The notes beneath the pieces are model-generated. The model saw nothing but the letters and a program-made list of their open reading frames with translations, searched no databases and was not told the origin of the DNA. From assembly GCF_001642475.1 (NCBI RefSeq), contig NW_019173943.1:1-64000 (forward strand): a stretch of DNA of 64,000 bases. Reading direction: 5' to 3'. The number at the start of each line of letters is the position of its first letter. Position 1 is the stretch's first letter. The position numbers and the translations under genes are program-made. This DNA is from Fonsecaea monophora. Its lineage: Eukaryota; Ascomycota; Eurotiomycetes; Chaetothyriales; Herpotrichiellaceae. Shown piece after piece: positions 45,746 through 56,515 of the stretch.

Positions 45746-47907
45746 GATCCCAAGAGGTTGAGCGTTCGAGCAAGAGGGACAATGGTCTCGGTACCAAATC
45801 ACTTGTCAGAGCCAAGATATGCGGAAGAGTCGTGGTACGGAAAATTGTCTGCTTTATGAATGCTTTGGTTTATGCAGGAAGGACCACAAGAGGTCAAGCT
45901 TCTCGGCGGCTGGCTAGATGCTTCAGGTTCTAGTGTCTCGCACATCTCTACTGTAGATGCGTGCCTGCGTTAGCAAATGCAGCAGTGCGAGAATTCCGGA
46001 CACCCGATGTTCCCCTGTTCTCCAATCTCTGGTTATAAATCGGGAGACTTTCGGAGACTTCTCTTGAAGAAGCTGTGCCCCGTGACCTCAGTTGTATGCC
46101 TTACAGAGCAGAGTTGACGTACTCTGCGAAATGGTGTATCTAGATCCAACGATAGACATCAAGGTTACTAGGGCTGACTTGGGACTACTGCGCCCCTGCT
46201 AAGCCCATTTGCCCCAAAGGCGAACAGTGCGAACAGTGCGAACCGTAGAAAGTCACGAGTCAACCACTTGATGTGTTTTGTGCAAGGCTGAGCCCCTTTG
46301 GCGTTTTCAGGTTGAAAAGTGGGGTTTGGTGAAAGAACGTTGAATGGAAGGAGCACAACGGCCCTTTCACAGCGGTGTAAAGTCTAATTAGGGACAACAC
46401 ACCGCTCAAGCGCCTCGCACACAGGTGTATTGGCCGCATAATTGATGCTTCGAGGAGGGAAAGGTGGCGGGGAGCCCGATGAGACACATCGAGCAAATTC
46501 TCTGACCGCATCTGTGATTGGCCAGCCTTGCCAGCCGAGCCTTACGCCAAGACGCTAGTGATCAGCGCTGCCTGCGTCACAGCAGGCTGCCAGGCAGGAC
46601 TTTCAAGCCTTTCCCAACGTCAACTCAGTTCTAGACATCCCGCAATAACCGGGTGTTTTTGTGTACCACGCCGAACTGGCCGTGATCGATCTGAGCCAAA
46701 TCACTGTGCAGTCCCAGATGGTCACGCATGAGTCAGTAGACTCGTTGACTGGGTGCCGGCCAAATCCCGACATACTGCCAGGACCACCCCATCCACTGCC
46801 GTAGCGATCCACCTACCCTCTTCTCTGACTCGATATGGTGAATTTGTCTGAAGGACTCAGATTTACTCACGCCCGTGTCTCCGACGTGGCACTCAGATGC
46901 AAAACTGCGTCAATTCGGATTCAGCTACCGACAACATGGATCGATCTAGGAGCAAGATGAAAGTTGGGATCTTGTGTGACTCCACATGGGGCGGATATCA
47001 ACACGAATGATTCTACTATACTTCTAGCAGATCAATTTCAGCCGCTTCGGAGCTGACAACGGTTGAACCAGGCTGCCCCAGTAGTTGAGGCCTAGCCTTT
47101 GGTCTTCCCCCCTGACATGTGAGGTTTTTCTCCCTTTCAGGGAGTTTCGCCTTGTGGTGGGCTGGATAGGCAGCCAATCGTAGCGTCGTATTGGGCGAAT
47201 TTCCACTGCCTGGGAAAAAACAACTATTGCTCGCTGGCTGGTCACGAAGCCTGTCTGATGTTCTAGCTCCTCCTGTTTGAGGGCTTCTAGGCGGCCAATA
47301 TGTCACAGCCTCTTCTGGAGAGAAGACGAAAAACACGCAATTGTCATGGCGTCGATATTTCTGCCGGATGATGAGATTTTTTGGCTCGATGCTCAACACA
47401 ACTGGTCAAACCCTCAGCCAGAGCCTACCTGGGTCCACTTCATCGAGCAAATGGCGATGGGACTACGAGTATGCCTATCTCCTTATGCAAATTTCCCTGC
47501 CGTCCTTTTGTACTCTTCTGGGCGCCTTCGAGCCGTCGCACCAATCTTTTCGTATCTCTGGCAGTCTGCCATGATCATTCGAATCCCACAGCTCTGACTC
47601 CTTCCGCGGATCTTCGTCAATGCCCGGCATCATTACTCCTCTACGAATGCACCATTACTCACAAAGTTTGACGTCTTTCGCAAAGACGAGAGTTTGCCTG
47701 GTTGTGGCTGTGATTGGGCACCTTCATTGAAACTTGAAGTATTTGGCAATAGGGGCTTGCTTTCTGCAAGATGGACCCTTGAAGCAGAGCCCAGCTATAA
47801 ATGGAGGAAGCTTCCTTCACGTTATCAGCCCTTCTGTCAACCAGAGAATCTCGGATTTTCCCTCTTCACTTCTTGTTTGTATTATCAGTCCACAGCTTTA
47901 CCTCAAA
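45746..47907. other. gene-poor spacer between zinc-ribbon paralogues
   Basis: No supported gene. A TATAAAT box at 46034-46040 precedes only a 15-codon frame, and there is a short GCGAACAGT triplication near 46220. The right end holds the TATAAAT box (47796) of paralogue 2. Confidence 0.45.
47796..47802 (+). promoter_or_regulatory. TATA box of zinc-ribbon paralogue 2
   Basis: TATAAAT, 112 bp before the ATG at 47908, with a pyrimidine-rich leader between. The spacing suits a fungal TATA-type promoter. Confidence 0.45.
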
Positions 47908-48123
47908 ATGAGCGGCAACGGGAATAACGCCAACAACCCCGAGTACGTCACTTCCAACGCCTGGCAGTGTTGCCAGTGTGGCGTGAAAAACCCAAGCGCC
48001 CACCACACCGTCGCGTGTCCGCAATGTGGCGAAAGGAAATGCCCACGATGCAAGAACACAGTCATCAAGCAAAGAGTTCAGTCAAGAAGACAAGATAAAG
48101 TGGTCCCTCGGTCACGAAACTAG
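47908..48123 (+). CDS. small Cys-rich zinc-ribbon-like protein, paralogue 2
   Basis: A 71-aa single exon. ATG 47908 is chosen over the in-frame 47734 because the upstream extension reads through the TATA box and the context is CAAAATG. Signature: WQCCQCGVKNPS followed by CPQCGERKCPRC, with the identical spacing C-C-x-C-x12-C-x2-C-x4-C-x2-C to paralogue 1, then a basic tail (QRVQSRRQDKVVPRSRN). Polar Asn-rich start, no signal peptide. Function unknown; a cytoplasmic or nuclear small zinc protein is likely from composition. Confidence 0.75.
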   Translation: MSGNGNNANNPEYVTSNAWQCCQCGVKNPSAHHTVACPQCGERKCPRCKNTVIKQRVQSRRQDKVVPRSRN

Positions 48124-49958
48124 CACGCCGGGTTCGCTTTTCCAATCCCTCTGATCGGTACTATCTCTCATGCGTAGAGCGCTCTGGACCTCACTGATAT
48201 GAATCAGGCTCCCTCCAGCAAAGCTCAAGCAACTTTCCGATCAATCAGCTTGCAATGCCCTTGAACCCCGCTGCGGTTCCTGGCTGCTCTTTTGAGCGTA
48301 TCATGGACTTCGTCTTGGCACAAACTACAGTGACGAAAATGGTGGACCTTGTTAGGATCGTCGTGATTTGAGTACAACCGGTCGGCAGGGCATTGGAGCT
48401 TGGGTGTCAGGAACAGGATCAATTATTACATCTTCCAGAGACACAGCGTCACACGTTTCCTTTCATACAGTCCTTTCTTCAACCATTCCCTGGTCACTCC
48501 GCTCGAAAAGCCCACCGCTTGCTAGTTTGTACTTGGCCGGAAGCACAATGCCTAAAGTTTGGGCGTGTCATTGGCATCTGTCAGTTGTGGATTAGCCCTC
48601 TCCGCAACCGACACATTCAACCAACCCGAAGAGCAACCCGCCAGCCTTTCCAAGAGTTGGGACTTTTGAAAAACATAGTTACGGTATCCAGCGATACTGT
48701 CGTTCTACGTGGCCTGAGCTGAGGATCTTTTCCGATTGGAGCGTTGGAAACTCGACGGCTTGCATCATCCTGCATTATTTTCCAACCTGATCCGGACTTT
48801 CATCTCACCAAGTTACTGTCCACCCATCCCTCCCTGATCTCGTCTCCGCGTCCGCTTACTGGAATCCGCCTTTCAGCCGAATCGCGTCCGATAAGTCCGC
48901 TTCCTTTCTCGGCTGGAGAAGTCACGTTCTCCGAAATTTTATTTACTATAGTTGAAGCCTCAGCAGGAATCCCCTTGGCGAGGACGGAGGTGTATACGGT
49001 GCAGCCAATCTTGTCGTATGTAACATTTCTGCCTCGGGGTTAGTCAATATGCTAAATGCCTCTACTGCTGCTGCTGCTTCTCCATCGGCCTCGACACGTC
49101 CATAGGCACAAACTTCTAAAAGCCACCCACCCACATGATGTCGATCCTGTTTGCTACCATGCTCTAGCACACGAACTGACCAAAAACGTGTTCCACGTGT
49201 GACAGCTAACGGTTTAACCTTGACCTTCTGAGTCCGTTGGCGATTTGTACCCACCCTGCTTTACGAATGGCAGCGATCAGCACTGTATCGACACTTGAGC
49301 CTACCGTTCTCATGGCTCTAGGCAAGGACTAAGGATGGAGAGGCTGCACCACGGCCGATATGGAGACTCGGTGACGATTGCCCATTCCAAGCGACATCGA
49401 AGCTGCCCGGCGCCTGGTCTCGCCATCAGAGAGAGGAGCCAAAGATCCTCGCTGGGGGACGGCCGTGAAGTGGAGGTACGTTGTAGTCTCGACTACAGCT
49501 ACATCACTGACTTAATGCCATTTGCCCCCCCCCCCACCTAAGTCGTCACGAACTCCTAGCCTCAGGCAACTTACCGTGTCTTTCAACCTGGTGAACCGTT
49601 TTCAAAATGCCACGACGGGCAATGAAGAAAAGGCAAAAAGGCGACGAGGCACTTTGGGGATTTGGTCTCTCCAGTTCACCCGGGTGCGACGGACACAAGA
49701 GCCAACAGGTAATACAACGCCAGTGGCCAGTCATTCTCCAATGAGATAGACAGACAGGGGTTGCCAGCTATCCCCCTCGATGCCATTTTCCTTCTAGCAA
49801 GAGGGTATAAGAAGCCCAGGTGGCCGGCCCATGAAGTAGGGGAGTCTATCACTCTGTGCTCTACCATCACATAAGACACCTTTCTTCTACCAGCTGCAGA
49901 GTCTCTCAATTTCCTCGGACTGACCACCTATCTGTTGAACAATCGAAGACCTTCTACC
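48124..49958. other. gene-poor spacer
   Basis: No supported gene. It holds a C-homopolymer (49526-49535) and the TATAAG box (49806) of paralogue 3. Confidence 0.45.
49806..49811 (+). promoter_or_regulatory. TATA-like box of zinc-ribbon paralogue 3
   Basis: TATAAG, 153 bp before the ATG at 49959, followed by a pyrimidine-rich stretch resembling a fungal initiation region. Confidence 0.35.
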
Positions 49959-50150
49959 ATGCCTCCTACACAAAGCAAAACCAAAGAAGCAAGTCATTGG
50001 TACTGCTGCAAATGCAGCAAACCAGATGAATTCCTCAAGAACCCCCACATATGGAAGCTACACGCGAAATGCTCAGTGTGCCCCCATACCCGATGTGACA
50101 ATTGCGAAGCCGTCTATATCAGGCGTGGAGAGGAAAGAACGCGGGGATGA
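49959..50150 (+). CDS. small Cys-rich zinc-ribbon-like protein, paralogue 3
   Basis: A 63-aa single exon (context ACCATG; an in-frame ATG lies 8 codons upstream at 49935). Signature: WYCCKCSKPDEF, then CSVCPHTRCDNC. It keeps C-C-x-C and C-x2-C-x4-C-x2-C, but the middle spacing is 18 instead of 12 residues. The N-terminus is MPPTQSKTKEASH, and the tail is basic (YIRRGEERTRG). No signal peptide. The most diverged of the three tandem copies; function unknown. Confidence 0.7.
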   Translation: MPPTQSKTKEASHWYCCKCSKPDEFLKNPHIWKLHAKCSVCPHTRCDNCEAVYIRRGEERTRG

Positions 50151-53100
50151 CCACAGATGCCTTCACCATCCATGGACAGCCATGGTACGTTACGAGCTTG
50201 GTTGCTTTCTACCACTCTAGACTAACTTTGACAGCCATCAATGAACGGGCCACGCTGCATCTACACTACCCGCAATGCTCTGCAACCCACAGTGGCATCC
50301 CACGCTCCCAGTCCATTCACAAGACACATCATCCTGGGAATACAGAACAATGGGTCAGCCATCCAATGCTGCGCTGGGAGTGGCATGTCTTTTCGCCTCT
50401 ACCTATGTTTTCTCTCTCTCAACATCAACACCCCAGAATGCTAGCATCAAAGGCGCAGTCAGCAAGAGCAAGTTTGTGTGTGTCGATTGTTTCACCGGCG
50501 TCGTGATATGTACGACAGAAAACTTGGCTCAAAGTCTTATTTCTAGTGGCACCGAGAATAGTCTTCGATCATGTGTGTGTGTTAGTGTTGGAGTCATTTT
50601 CATCAATGAGATTTGCTGGGTCAAACTGACACTGTTTGCGTTCAATAAGCCCTCGCTAAAGAAAAGTTGTCCTCCTACACTCTCGCTGTGACCACGAGAA
50701 CTCGTCTAATTACACCTGGCGACTTGAGAGTTTTGCTGTGAATCTGGTTGCCTTGAGTTCATGTTGTTCTTACATGACAGGACGCCACCAAGTGGCCAGG
50801 AAGTCACGTACTGCAGGAAGAGGGAAGACCGAAGAGGGTCGCTGGGTCTGCGCCAGAATCCAGACTCATTCTCCACCACCAAACAATTTCATTCAAGCCC
50901 CCTCGACGTTTTGTCTGCTCCTAGTGCTCATACTCGTAGCACAGGATGGGACGACATCTTCTGGTCTAGCTGTTCATCCCTGTGAGTAATCTCCCCCCCA
51001 AAGACACAGAGACCTCGACGCTTGTGCTATACTGATTGTCATTGGCAAAGAGGGTTGCTTCACTAGGCAGCCGATCGACGCTCTTCCATGCAGAGTATTA
51101 ACGGAGTCTGACCGCCCTTATGCAACTACCGCGTTTTACCGACCCTGTTGTCAAATTCCTTGTCCCCTATTGCTCACAGTTACGTCTCTTCTGCCCTCTC
51201 ACTGGACACTTGCGGGAAGCAAGCGCAGTTCCCGAAGAGTTGCTGGTCATGACAGGGCCTTACCGCCAGCAGACTCCTGAAGATTGCCAATCAAGAAGTG
51301 CAGAAGAAAACCAGGGCCTTTGCAGATTCAGAGGGATGGCGCTAGGAAACCAAAAGCCCCTCTGGAGCGACGAGAGTTGGCCCTAACAGACCGAGACTAT
51401 TCGCAGCGCAGCCTTGCATGAAGGTCTTCCTGACCTATGTTTAATAAAGTGACGAATCCAAAGTTAAACAGAAAGGTATGGCACAGGTCAAAGTCCATGC
51501 AGAGCAATTTGCAGAGCAAGCGAACAAGTCTGCAGCTAAAAACATGGTGAACCTGCAGCTGACTTGGCCTAGGGCGCACCCACCATCAGGTCAATGGCGT
51601 AGAAAGAAGTTGCAGACACAGCCAATCAATCAGACAAGACAGCTTTACTTGAGTTGAATTTCGGATGGTCTCATGCATCTCCCAACATCCATGGACATCT
51701 TGGTCTTTGAAGCGCAGCACTGCCATTGCCGGCTGGGTCATTTATGGGACCTTGGCCAGTACGAGGATTGTTATTCAAGATACCCACGAGAGTCGAGACC
51801 ATTCTCTCGGGGCACCCCTCAAGAAATCACACTAGCACGCTGGAGAATCCGAATGATCGAGACCCCCCCAAAGAGTGACCAGGAGCAGAAGAGCCGCCTG
51901 CGTCCTGGAAAACACCATGTGTCGCTATGTCTACACACTAGTAGCGGTCTGCTTGTCGCTAGACCAAGTCTTTTGCCTATCTTCGCTTACCCACCAAAGT
52001 GTCCAAAGGACTTTGAAGCTAGTTTAGAAAGTGGCTATTAGAGTTGCCAGACTGGTTACGCGGGGTTAAACTTGACGCGTCACAGGCCTCACATGTCCTG
52101 TCATTGTGCAATGCTCTCTGGGGATGTTCGCGGTTGCCGATGCAGACCGGTGAAGACAATTGAGTCTAGTTGCTGTTTAGCAGCCAACGCTACCTGCTTT
52201 TCTTATGCATGTCTTTTCCTAGCTCTAACCGGTCAAGCACGGATTGGAGGAAAAAATGACAGAGCCGCATCGCTTGCGGAAAGTACTCGGTACAGACGAC
52301 ACACTTTACGTGGAGCGAAAGTCTTCTACAAACTTTGGCAAGGAAAAGGGAAGAGGTAGACGCGGTCGGCCTGAAGGGATTCACAAAAATGAAGGCTCGC
52401 CAAAGGTCCATCTGTGATGAGGTTGGAACGGCCAAGACGTCACCAGGGTTGCAACTTGCAAACAACCACTTGCCCTGCCCATGAAAAGCCCCAGATCGTC
52501 AAGAGTTGACAGGCGATAGTTCTGAGAGTTCCGAGTTCTGCCTGCGGGACTTTCTCCAGTGAATCAGAAGCCCGCGATGGCAACGAGAGGACCCGGGCAC
52601 CAGCGCACAACCACTCAGCCCCTCTGTCCATGTCGCTTCGGAATGGGACACCATCCCCTCTGCCCGCTTTGGTATTTTCTCGCTTGTCGACTCCTGCCCT
52701 CAGCAGTATCTCAGAACTAGGGAAACTCCTCCCGGTTGTTTTCCAAATTCTCAGCCATCGGAAATTGGAAGCGGACAGCGGAGCGTTGTTCCCTTTGCAC
52801 TTTCCCGTAATCATCATTTATCCCCTTTTTTTGATTTTTTGTTTCTTCGCACTGTCTTGGGATGGAGAGGCTTTTCTTCCCCTTTTGTCTTACGACCTGA
52901 CGAATGAGGAGCCAGGTCTGGGATAAGGCATTTCCGTTTTCATGTCTACTTTCACAGTTGCCTGTGCTGCTTTTTTCTCTCTTGTCCGTCGTCTCCGCTT
53001 GGCTGCGTGGCTATTTTATTTGACTCTTTTGTGTTTGGACCTTGCACGATTCGCCGCAGTCTGCCATTGTACCTGCTGGGCCGATCTGGGTGCCTGGTTC

Positions 53101-53721
53101 ACCCCTTGCCTTTGGCACCCTCTGTTGGTCCTTTTCGCAGCTGACCGCAGCCAGAAGTACAACGGAGGAGACGCTCAGAATGAGTACGAAGTCGGGCAAG
53201 ATAGTCGATGTGGGGAGGGCGAAGGACAAGAATCAAGGGACAAGATGATAGAAGGACCCCAGTACAGGCCATCACTGCGCCAGCCAGCCAGGGTCCATAA
53301 CAGCGTCGGCACACCGAATTTCCAAAATCCCATTTCCCTTCCCCTCCTTCTCCTTCTTTTTCTCCCGGAATCAGGACAGAACAAGATCGGACCATTCAGG
53401 TGTCAGAGACCCTAAAAAGGCAACCGTTGGCAGGTAGGCGAACATAGGCAAGCAGAGTGGAGTAAAGAAGACCAAAGCATAGATGCCTAAGGCAAACTGT
53501 CAAATTCACCCCATTTTCACCTCACTTCACTTCACCGTCTTTTTGCAATTTTTGAGTGGGATTTCCCTCTGTCTGCCCACCTGGCGATCGTCTCTCTCTT
53601 GTGTCCGCTCAGCGCTCGCTGTGACAGGACGCCCTGACTACCAGACACCGGACAGAGAGAGAGAGAATCCAGAGGGCGCCGGGCTGAACTGGTCTAGGTT
53701 GATTCACTGCCCCTTTCCCTC

Positions 53722-53740
53722 TTTTTTTTTTTTTTTTTTT
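53722..53740. repeat. poly(T) tract
   Basis: Nineteen consecutive T residues preceded by a pyrimidine stretch. Confidence 0.85.
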
Positions 53741-53947
53741 GCGTAGTTTGCCTTGAGCAGTGCTGTGCCATGCCATGCTGCGTGCTTCGCCTTTCTGTAT
53801 CCCCATGTCTTCTAAGCCATCATCAGCATTTCTTCCCCACCGTATGTGTCTCCTGTGTGCCTCGTGTGCCTCGCGCCCTTTTTTTGGGTGGTGGTCGGTG
53901 GTCGGTGGTCGTGGCTGTGGCGAGGTGAGAGGGGTTGTAAGGTCCAG

Positions 53948-54036
53948 AGAGACACACAGAGAGGGCCGAGAGCGACAGGTAGACGGGTAGACGGGTAGAC
54001 AGACAGAGAGACAGACAGTCAGAAAGAGAGAGAGCG
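53948..54036. repeat. GA/GACA and GGTAGAC short tandem repeats
   Basis: Low-complexity purine-rich DNA with AGACGGGTAGAC units and GACAGA runs, directly next to the minisatellite. Confidence 0.7.
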
Positions 54037-54043
54037 TGAGGAA

Positions 54044-54238
54044 GTATGGTGTGGTGTAGTGTAAGTATGGTGTAGTATGGTGTGGTATGGTGTGGTGTAG
54101 TGTGGTGTAGTGTGGTATGGTGTAATATAGTGTGGTCCTGTGTATTATGGTGTATTACGGTGTGGTATGGTGTATTATGTTGTGGTATGGTGTGGTATGG
54201 TGTATTATGGTGTGGTGTGGTGTGGTGTGTGGTATATG
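54044..54238. repeat. minisatellite of TATGGTGTGGTGT-like units
   Basis: About 195 bp of imperfect 5-10 nt units (TATGGTGT, GGTGTAGTGT, GTATTATGGT) with strong strand asymmetry: G and T on the plus strand, almost no C. It lies about 220 bp beyond the ESS2 stop codon. Confidence 0.85.
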
Positions 54239-54330
54239 ATTATTTGGTCCATGGATGGACATGGGATTGGGCATGAGCTGAGCGAGCGCAAGACGACCAT
54301 GTTAAATTTGAGGTAGGTTATACTTTGACT

Positions 54331-54384
54331 TCTTACCTACCGTAGTACCTGGTACCTAGTACCTAGGAGGTACCTAGTAGGTAC
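54331..54384. repeat. cluster of GGTACC/CCTAGG palindromes
   Basis: Repeated TACCTAG, GGTACC and CCTAGG units (for example GGTACCTAGTACCTAGGAGG) that can form several alternative hairpins. It lies in the 3' flank of ESS2. Confidence 0.6.
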
Positions 54385-54456
54385 TCGTCGTATACACACT
54401 GCACAGCACCGCAAACCGCACGCCGTGAAGGGGGAGACAAGCTGGTCCACAAAATT

Positions 54457-55968
54457 TCACTTTCCAGCATGATGAGGATGAGGATGAGAATGAGCAGTAT
54501 GGCGCCTCCGCGGAGTCCGTCCAGGAGTCCACATGTTCTTTGCGTCGACTCCTTCGATTCCACTGCTCTCGAGCCCGAGGCCGGCTCTCATGGGTGTCTT
54601 GCCTCCCAGCTTCTCCATCAGACGTCTCGCCGCCGGGGTAATGTTGCCGTCGCCGCCGCCGCCTGTCACCGTGGAGGGCGTTTTCCCGCCGACCCCAAAC
54701 AGAGAGTTGGCCGGTCCCGGTGTTTTCATCGTCTCACGCTCCCGCTCCCGCTTCCTCCTCGCCTGCTTCTCCAATATGCGCAGATGCAGATCCTCTCTCT
54801 TCCGGATCTCGCTGATCTTGAACGGGTTGGGCGTGCCGTCGCCGACCTGGCCGGCCAAGAGGTCGCGATAACTGGGGGCCGAAGAGTCGGTCCCCTGACC
54901 AAGGTTTTCGGGCTCGTCTTCCTCCACGAACGCGTAGCCGTTGACACGCGGAGTTTCGCTTCCAGGGAAGTCGGTAGTCGTCGCAGAATCCCCGTCCCCT
55001 CGCTGCATCCCGCGGGTGGTCCGCCGCGCAATGATTTCCGTGTTGAGGGACGGGGAAGGAGGCACGGGCCCGGGTTCGTCGACGTACTGCATCGGCGGGA
55101 ATCGTGTATTTGCGTGGACGACGTGTTTTGGCCCGGCCTTGGAGATTTGCTCCTTGACCTCCTGCACCGTCTGTAGCCCGTCCTCGTCCACGGAGGTCGC
55201 ATTGAACATCAGAGTGTTGTCGGGCCGCTTGATTTTCCAAGAGTCCGGTTTCGCGACGCGGGCATCTGTCGCCCCCGTAGTCATAGGCACCAGAGATTTT
55301 CCCGCCGCTTCATCCTCTTCGCGCTCCTTGAGGAGTTGGGCTTCGCGGGCACGGTACGCGATTTGTCGGCCAGAGAGGAGTCGTTGATCTTGGGTCCAGA
55401 GGTGGGCGTGCTTTTCGCGGCGCTTTTGATTTTGTTTGTCGAGCAGAGTGTTGAATGATTCATTGTCCTCGGACGTGTATTTCGCCTGGAAAGAACCCAG
55501 CGAGTATTTCGATGTGTCCAGTTGTTGCGTTCGTGACTCCTCTCCTACCTCTTCAACCTCTGTCCCGGCGACCGTGACGGGGGTCTCACTCCCGGTGTAC
55601 CCAACCGGCGTATCTTGCGCCACTCGGGGCGTTGCTAAAGGGGTCCTGTCAAACCGAGTGTTCCGCGCTGACCTTCTCTTGCTGCCCGTTGCCGGCGCTG
55701 CTGCCTGTCTCAATTTCTGCGCCGCCTCCACAATCCAAGCTTCATTTCCAGAGTCCAGCGCGGCCAGGTACTCGTGTTGAGCCTGGCTTTCGAGCAGACC
55801 GGGGAAGTAGTCGCGGGCGATGATGTCGGATAGCGCCTGGGTGTATTCATCCTCGTCCAGAACTTTTGGTGGTCTTTTTATCCGCTTGAGGGGGGGCGGG
55901 GGCATAAGGGCGACATCGTCCGCAGCTGACCGTCTAATGAGGGCCTGACTGGCTTGTGAAGTTGCCAT
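54457..55968 (-). CDS. ESS2: ESS2/DGCR14 (Es2, Bis1) nuclear protein
   Basis: Intronless, 503 aa. The Es2 family is nuclear, found with the catalytic spliceosome, and promotes splicing accuracy in animals and worms. Landmarks: VLDEDEYTQALSDIIARDYF and PGLLESQAQHEYLAAL (residues ~35-72, the family's defining start), SLGSFQAKYTSEDNESFNTL (~158-177), KRREKHAHLW, MFNATSVDEDG (~255), and the C-terminal FKISEIRKREDLHLRILEKQ with following basic residues. The tail contains TPAARRLMEKLGGKTP, also typical. The central linkers are Ser/Thr/Pro-rich. GC content is high. A secure family assignment. Confidence 0.95.
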   Translation of the reverse strand: MATSQASQALIRRSAADDVALMPPPPLKRIKRPPKVLDEDEYTQALSDIIARDYFPGLLESQAQHEYLAALDSGNEAWIVEAAQKLRQAAAPATGSKRRSARNTRFDRTPLATPRVAQDTPVGYTGSETPVTVAGTEVEEVGEESRTQQLDTSKYSLGSFQAKYTSEDNESFNTLLDKQNQKRREKHAHLWTQDQRLLSGRQIAYRAREAQLLKEREEDEAAGKSLVPMTTGATDARVAKPDSWKIKRPDNTLMFNATSVDEDGLQTVQEVKEQISKAGPKHVVHANTRFPPMQYVDEPGPVPPSPSLNTEIIARRTTRGMQRGDGDSATTTDFPGSETPRVNGYAFVEEDEPENLGQGTDSSAPSYRDLLAGQVGDGTPNPFKISEIRKREDLHLRILEKQARRKRERERETMKTPGPANSLFGVGGKTPSTVTGGGGDGNITPAARRLMEKLGGKTPMRAGLGLESSGIEGVDAKNMWTPGRTPRRRHTAHSHPHPHHAGK

Positions 55969-56515
55969 GAAGTCGTTATCTCACGACACATCCGAAGAAG
56001 CCACCTTGATGTGCGGCGACAGATTTATGAACAGTGCCTTGTAGAAGGTGCGCTGGCAACAGCAAATGACTCGAACCATGTGACGTTATTATTGGTGGCA
56101 ACCAAGTCATTGTCGCACAGCCTTGCCAAGCCGAGCAGTGACTGGTGTTTTGCACGAGGCTACGTGCTAAGCAGATCTCTCCCTTGATCAGAGCGAACTC
56201 AACGACTCATCTGGTAAAGTGATTCAATCGCAGCTACAAAAATTCCCGGTCCAAATGCTACATGGTCTTATGCCCCAGCTACTGACTTCATTAGCGGAAT
56301 AGAAGGTGCTATGATGTTATACATTGTAGAAACCCAATCATCCCACCACGGCGGCATAGGGTAGTCTCCAAAAGTCAAGAGGTACATACAAGAGAAGCAG
56401 TGGTGGAGAAAGCACACTTTTACTAGAAGTCCCTTCACAAACGTCATGCCGAATCAGTGGAAATATCGAGATACATGAACTTGGAAGACTCTGAGAACTT
56501 GGAAGATTCTGATGC
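55969..56515. other. intergenic region
   Basis: Promoter side of ESS2 and 3' flank of CTR9. No feature is recognised. Confidence 0.5.

Larger units (their letters stand above)
50151..54456. other. gene-poor region with simple repeats
   Basis: No supported gene. Frames at 51673-52041 and 52942-53415 (+) lack recognisable protein features. The right third holds a T19 tract, GACA/GA-rich tracts, a TATGGTGTGGTG-type minisatellite and a palindromic GGTACCTAG cluster, all listed separately. Confidence 0.5.

Noticed and set aside
51673..52041. Frame ending YPPKCPKDFEASLE next to an out-of-frame MCRYVYT (51917), resembling a frameshifted small Cys-rich fungal protein
   Set aside because: Only a few residues fit a remembered pattern, two frames are needed, and no splice site bridges them.
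52942..53415. 157-codon plus frame with a hydrophobic, Leu/Cys-rich start
   Set aside because: Lies in pyrimidine-rich low-complexity DNA, with no family motif; hydrophobicity follows from T-rich codons.
54082..54276. Val/Trp/Cys-rich 64-codon frame
   Set aside because: It is simply the translation of the TATGGTGTGGTG minisatellite.
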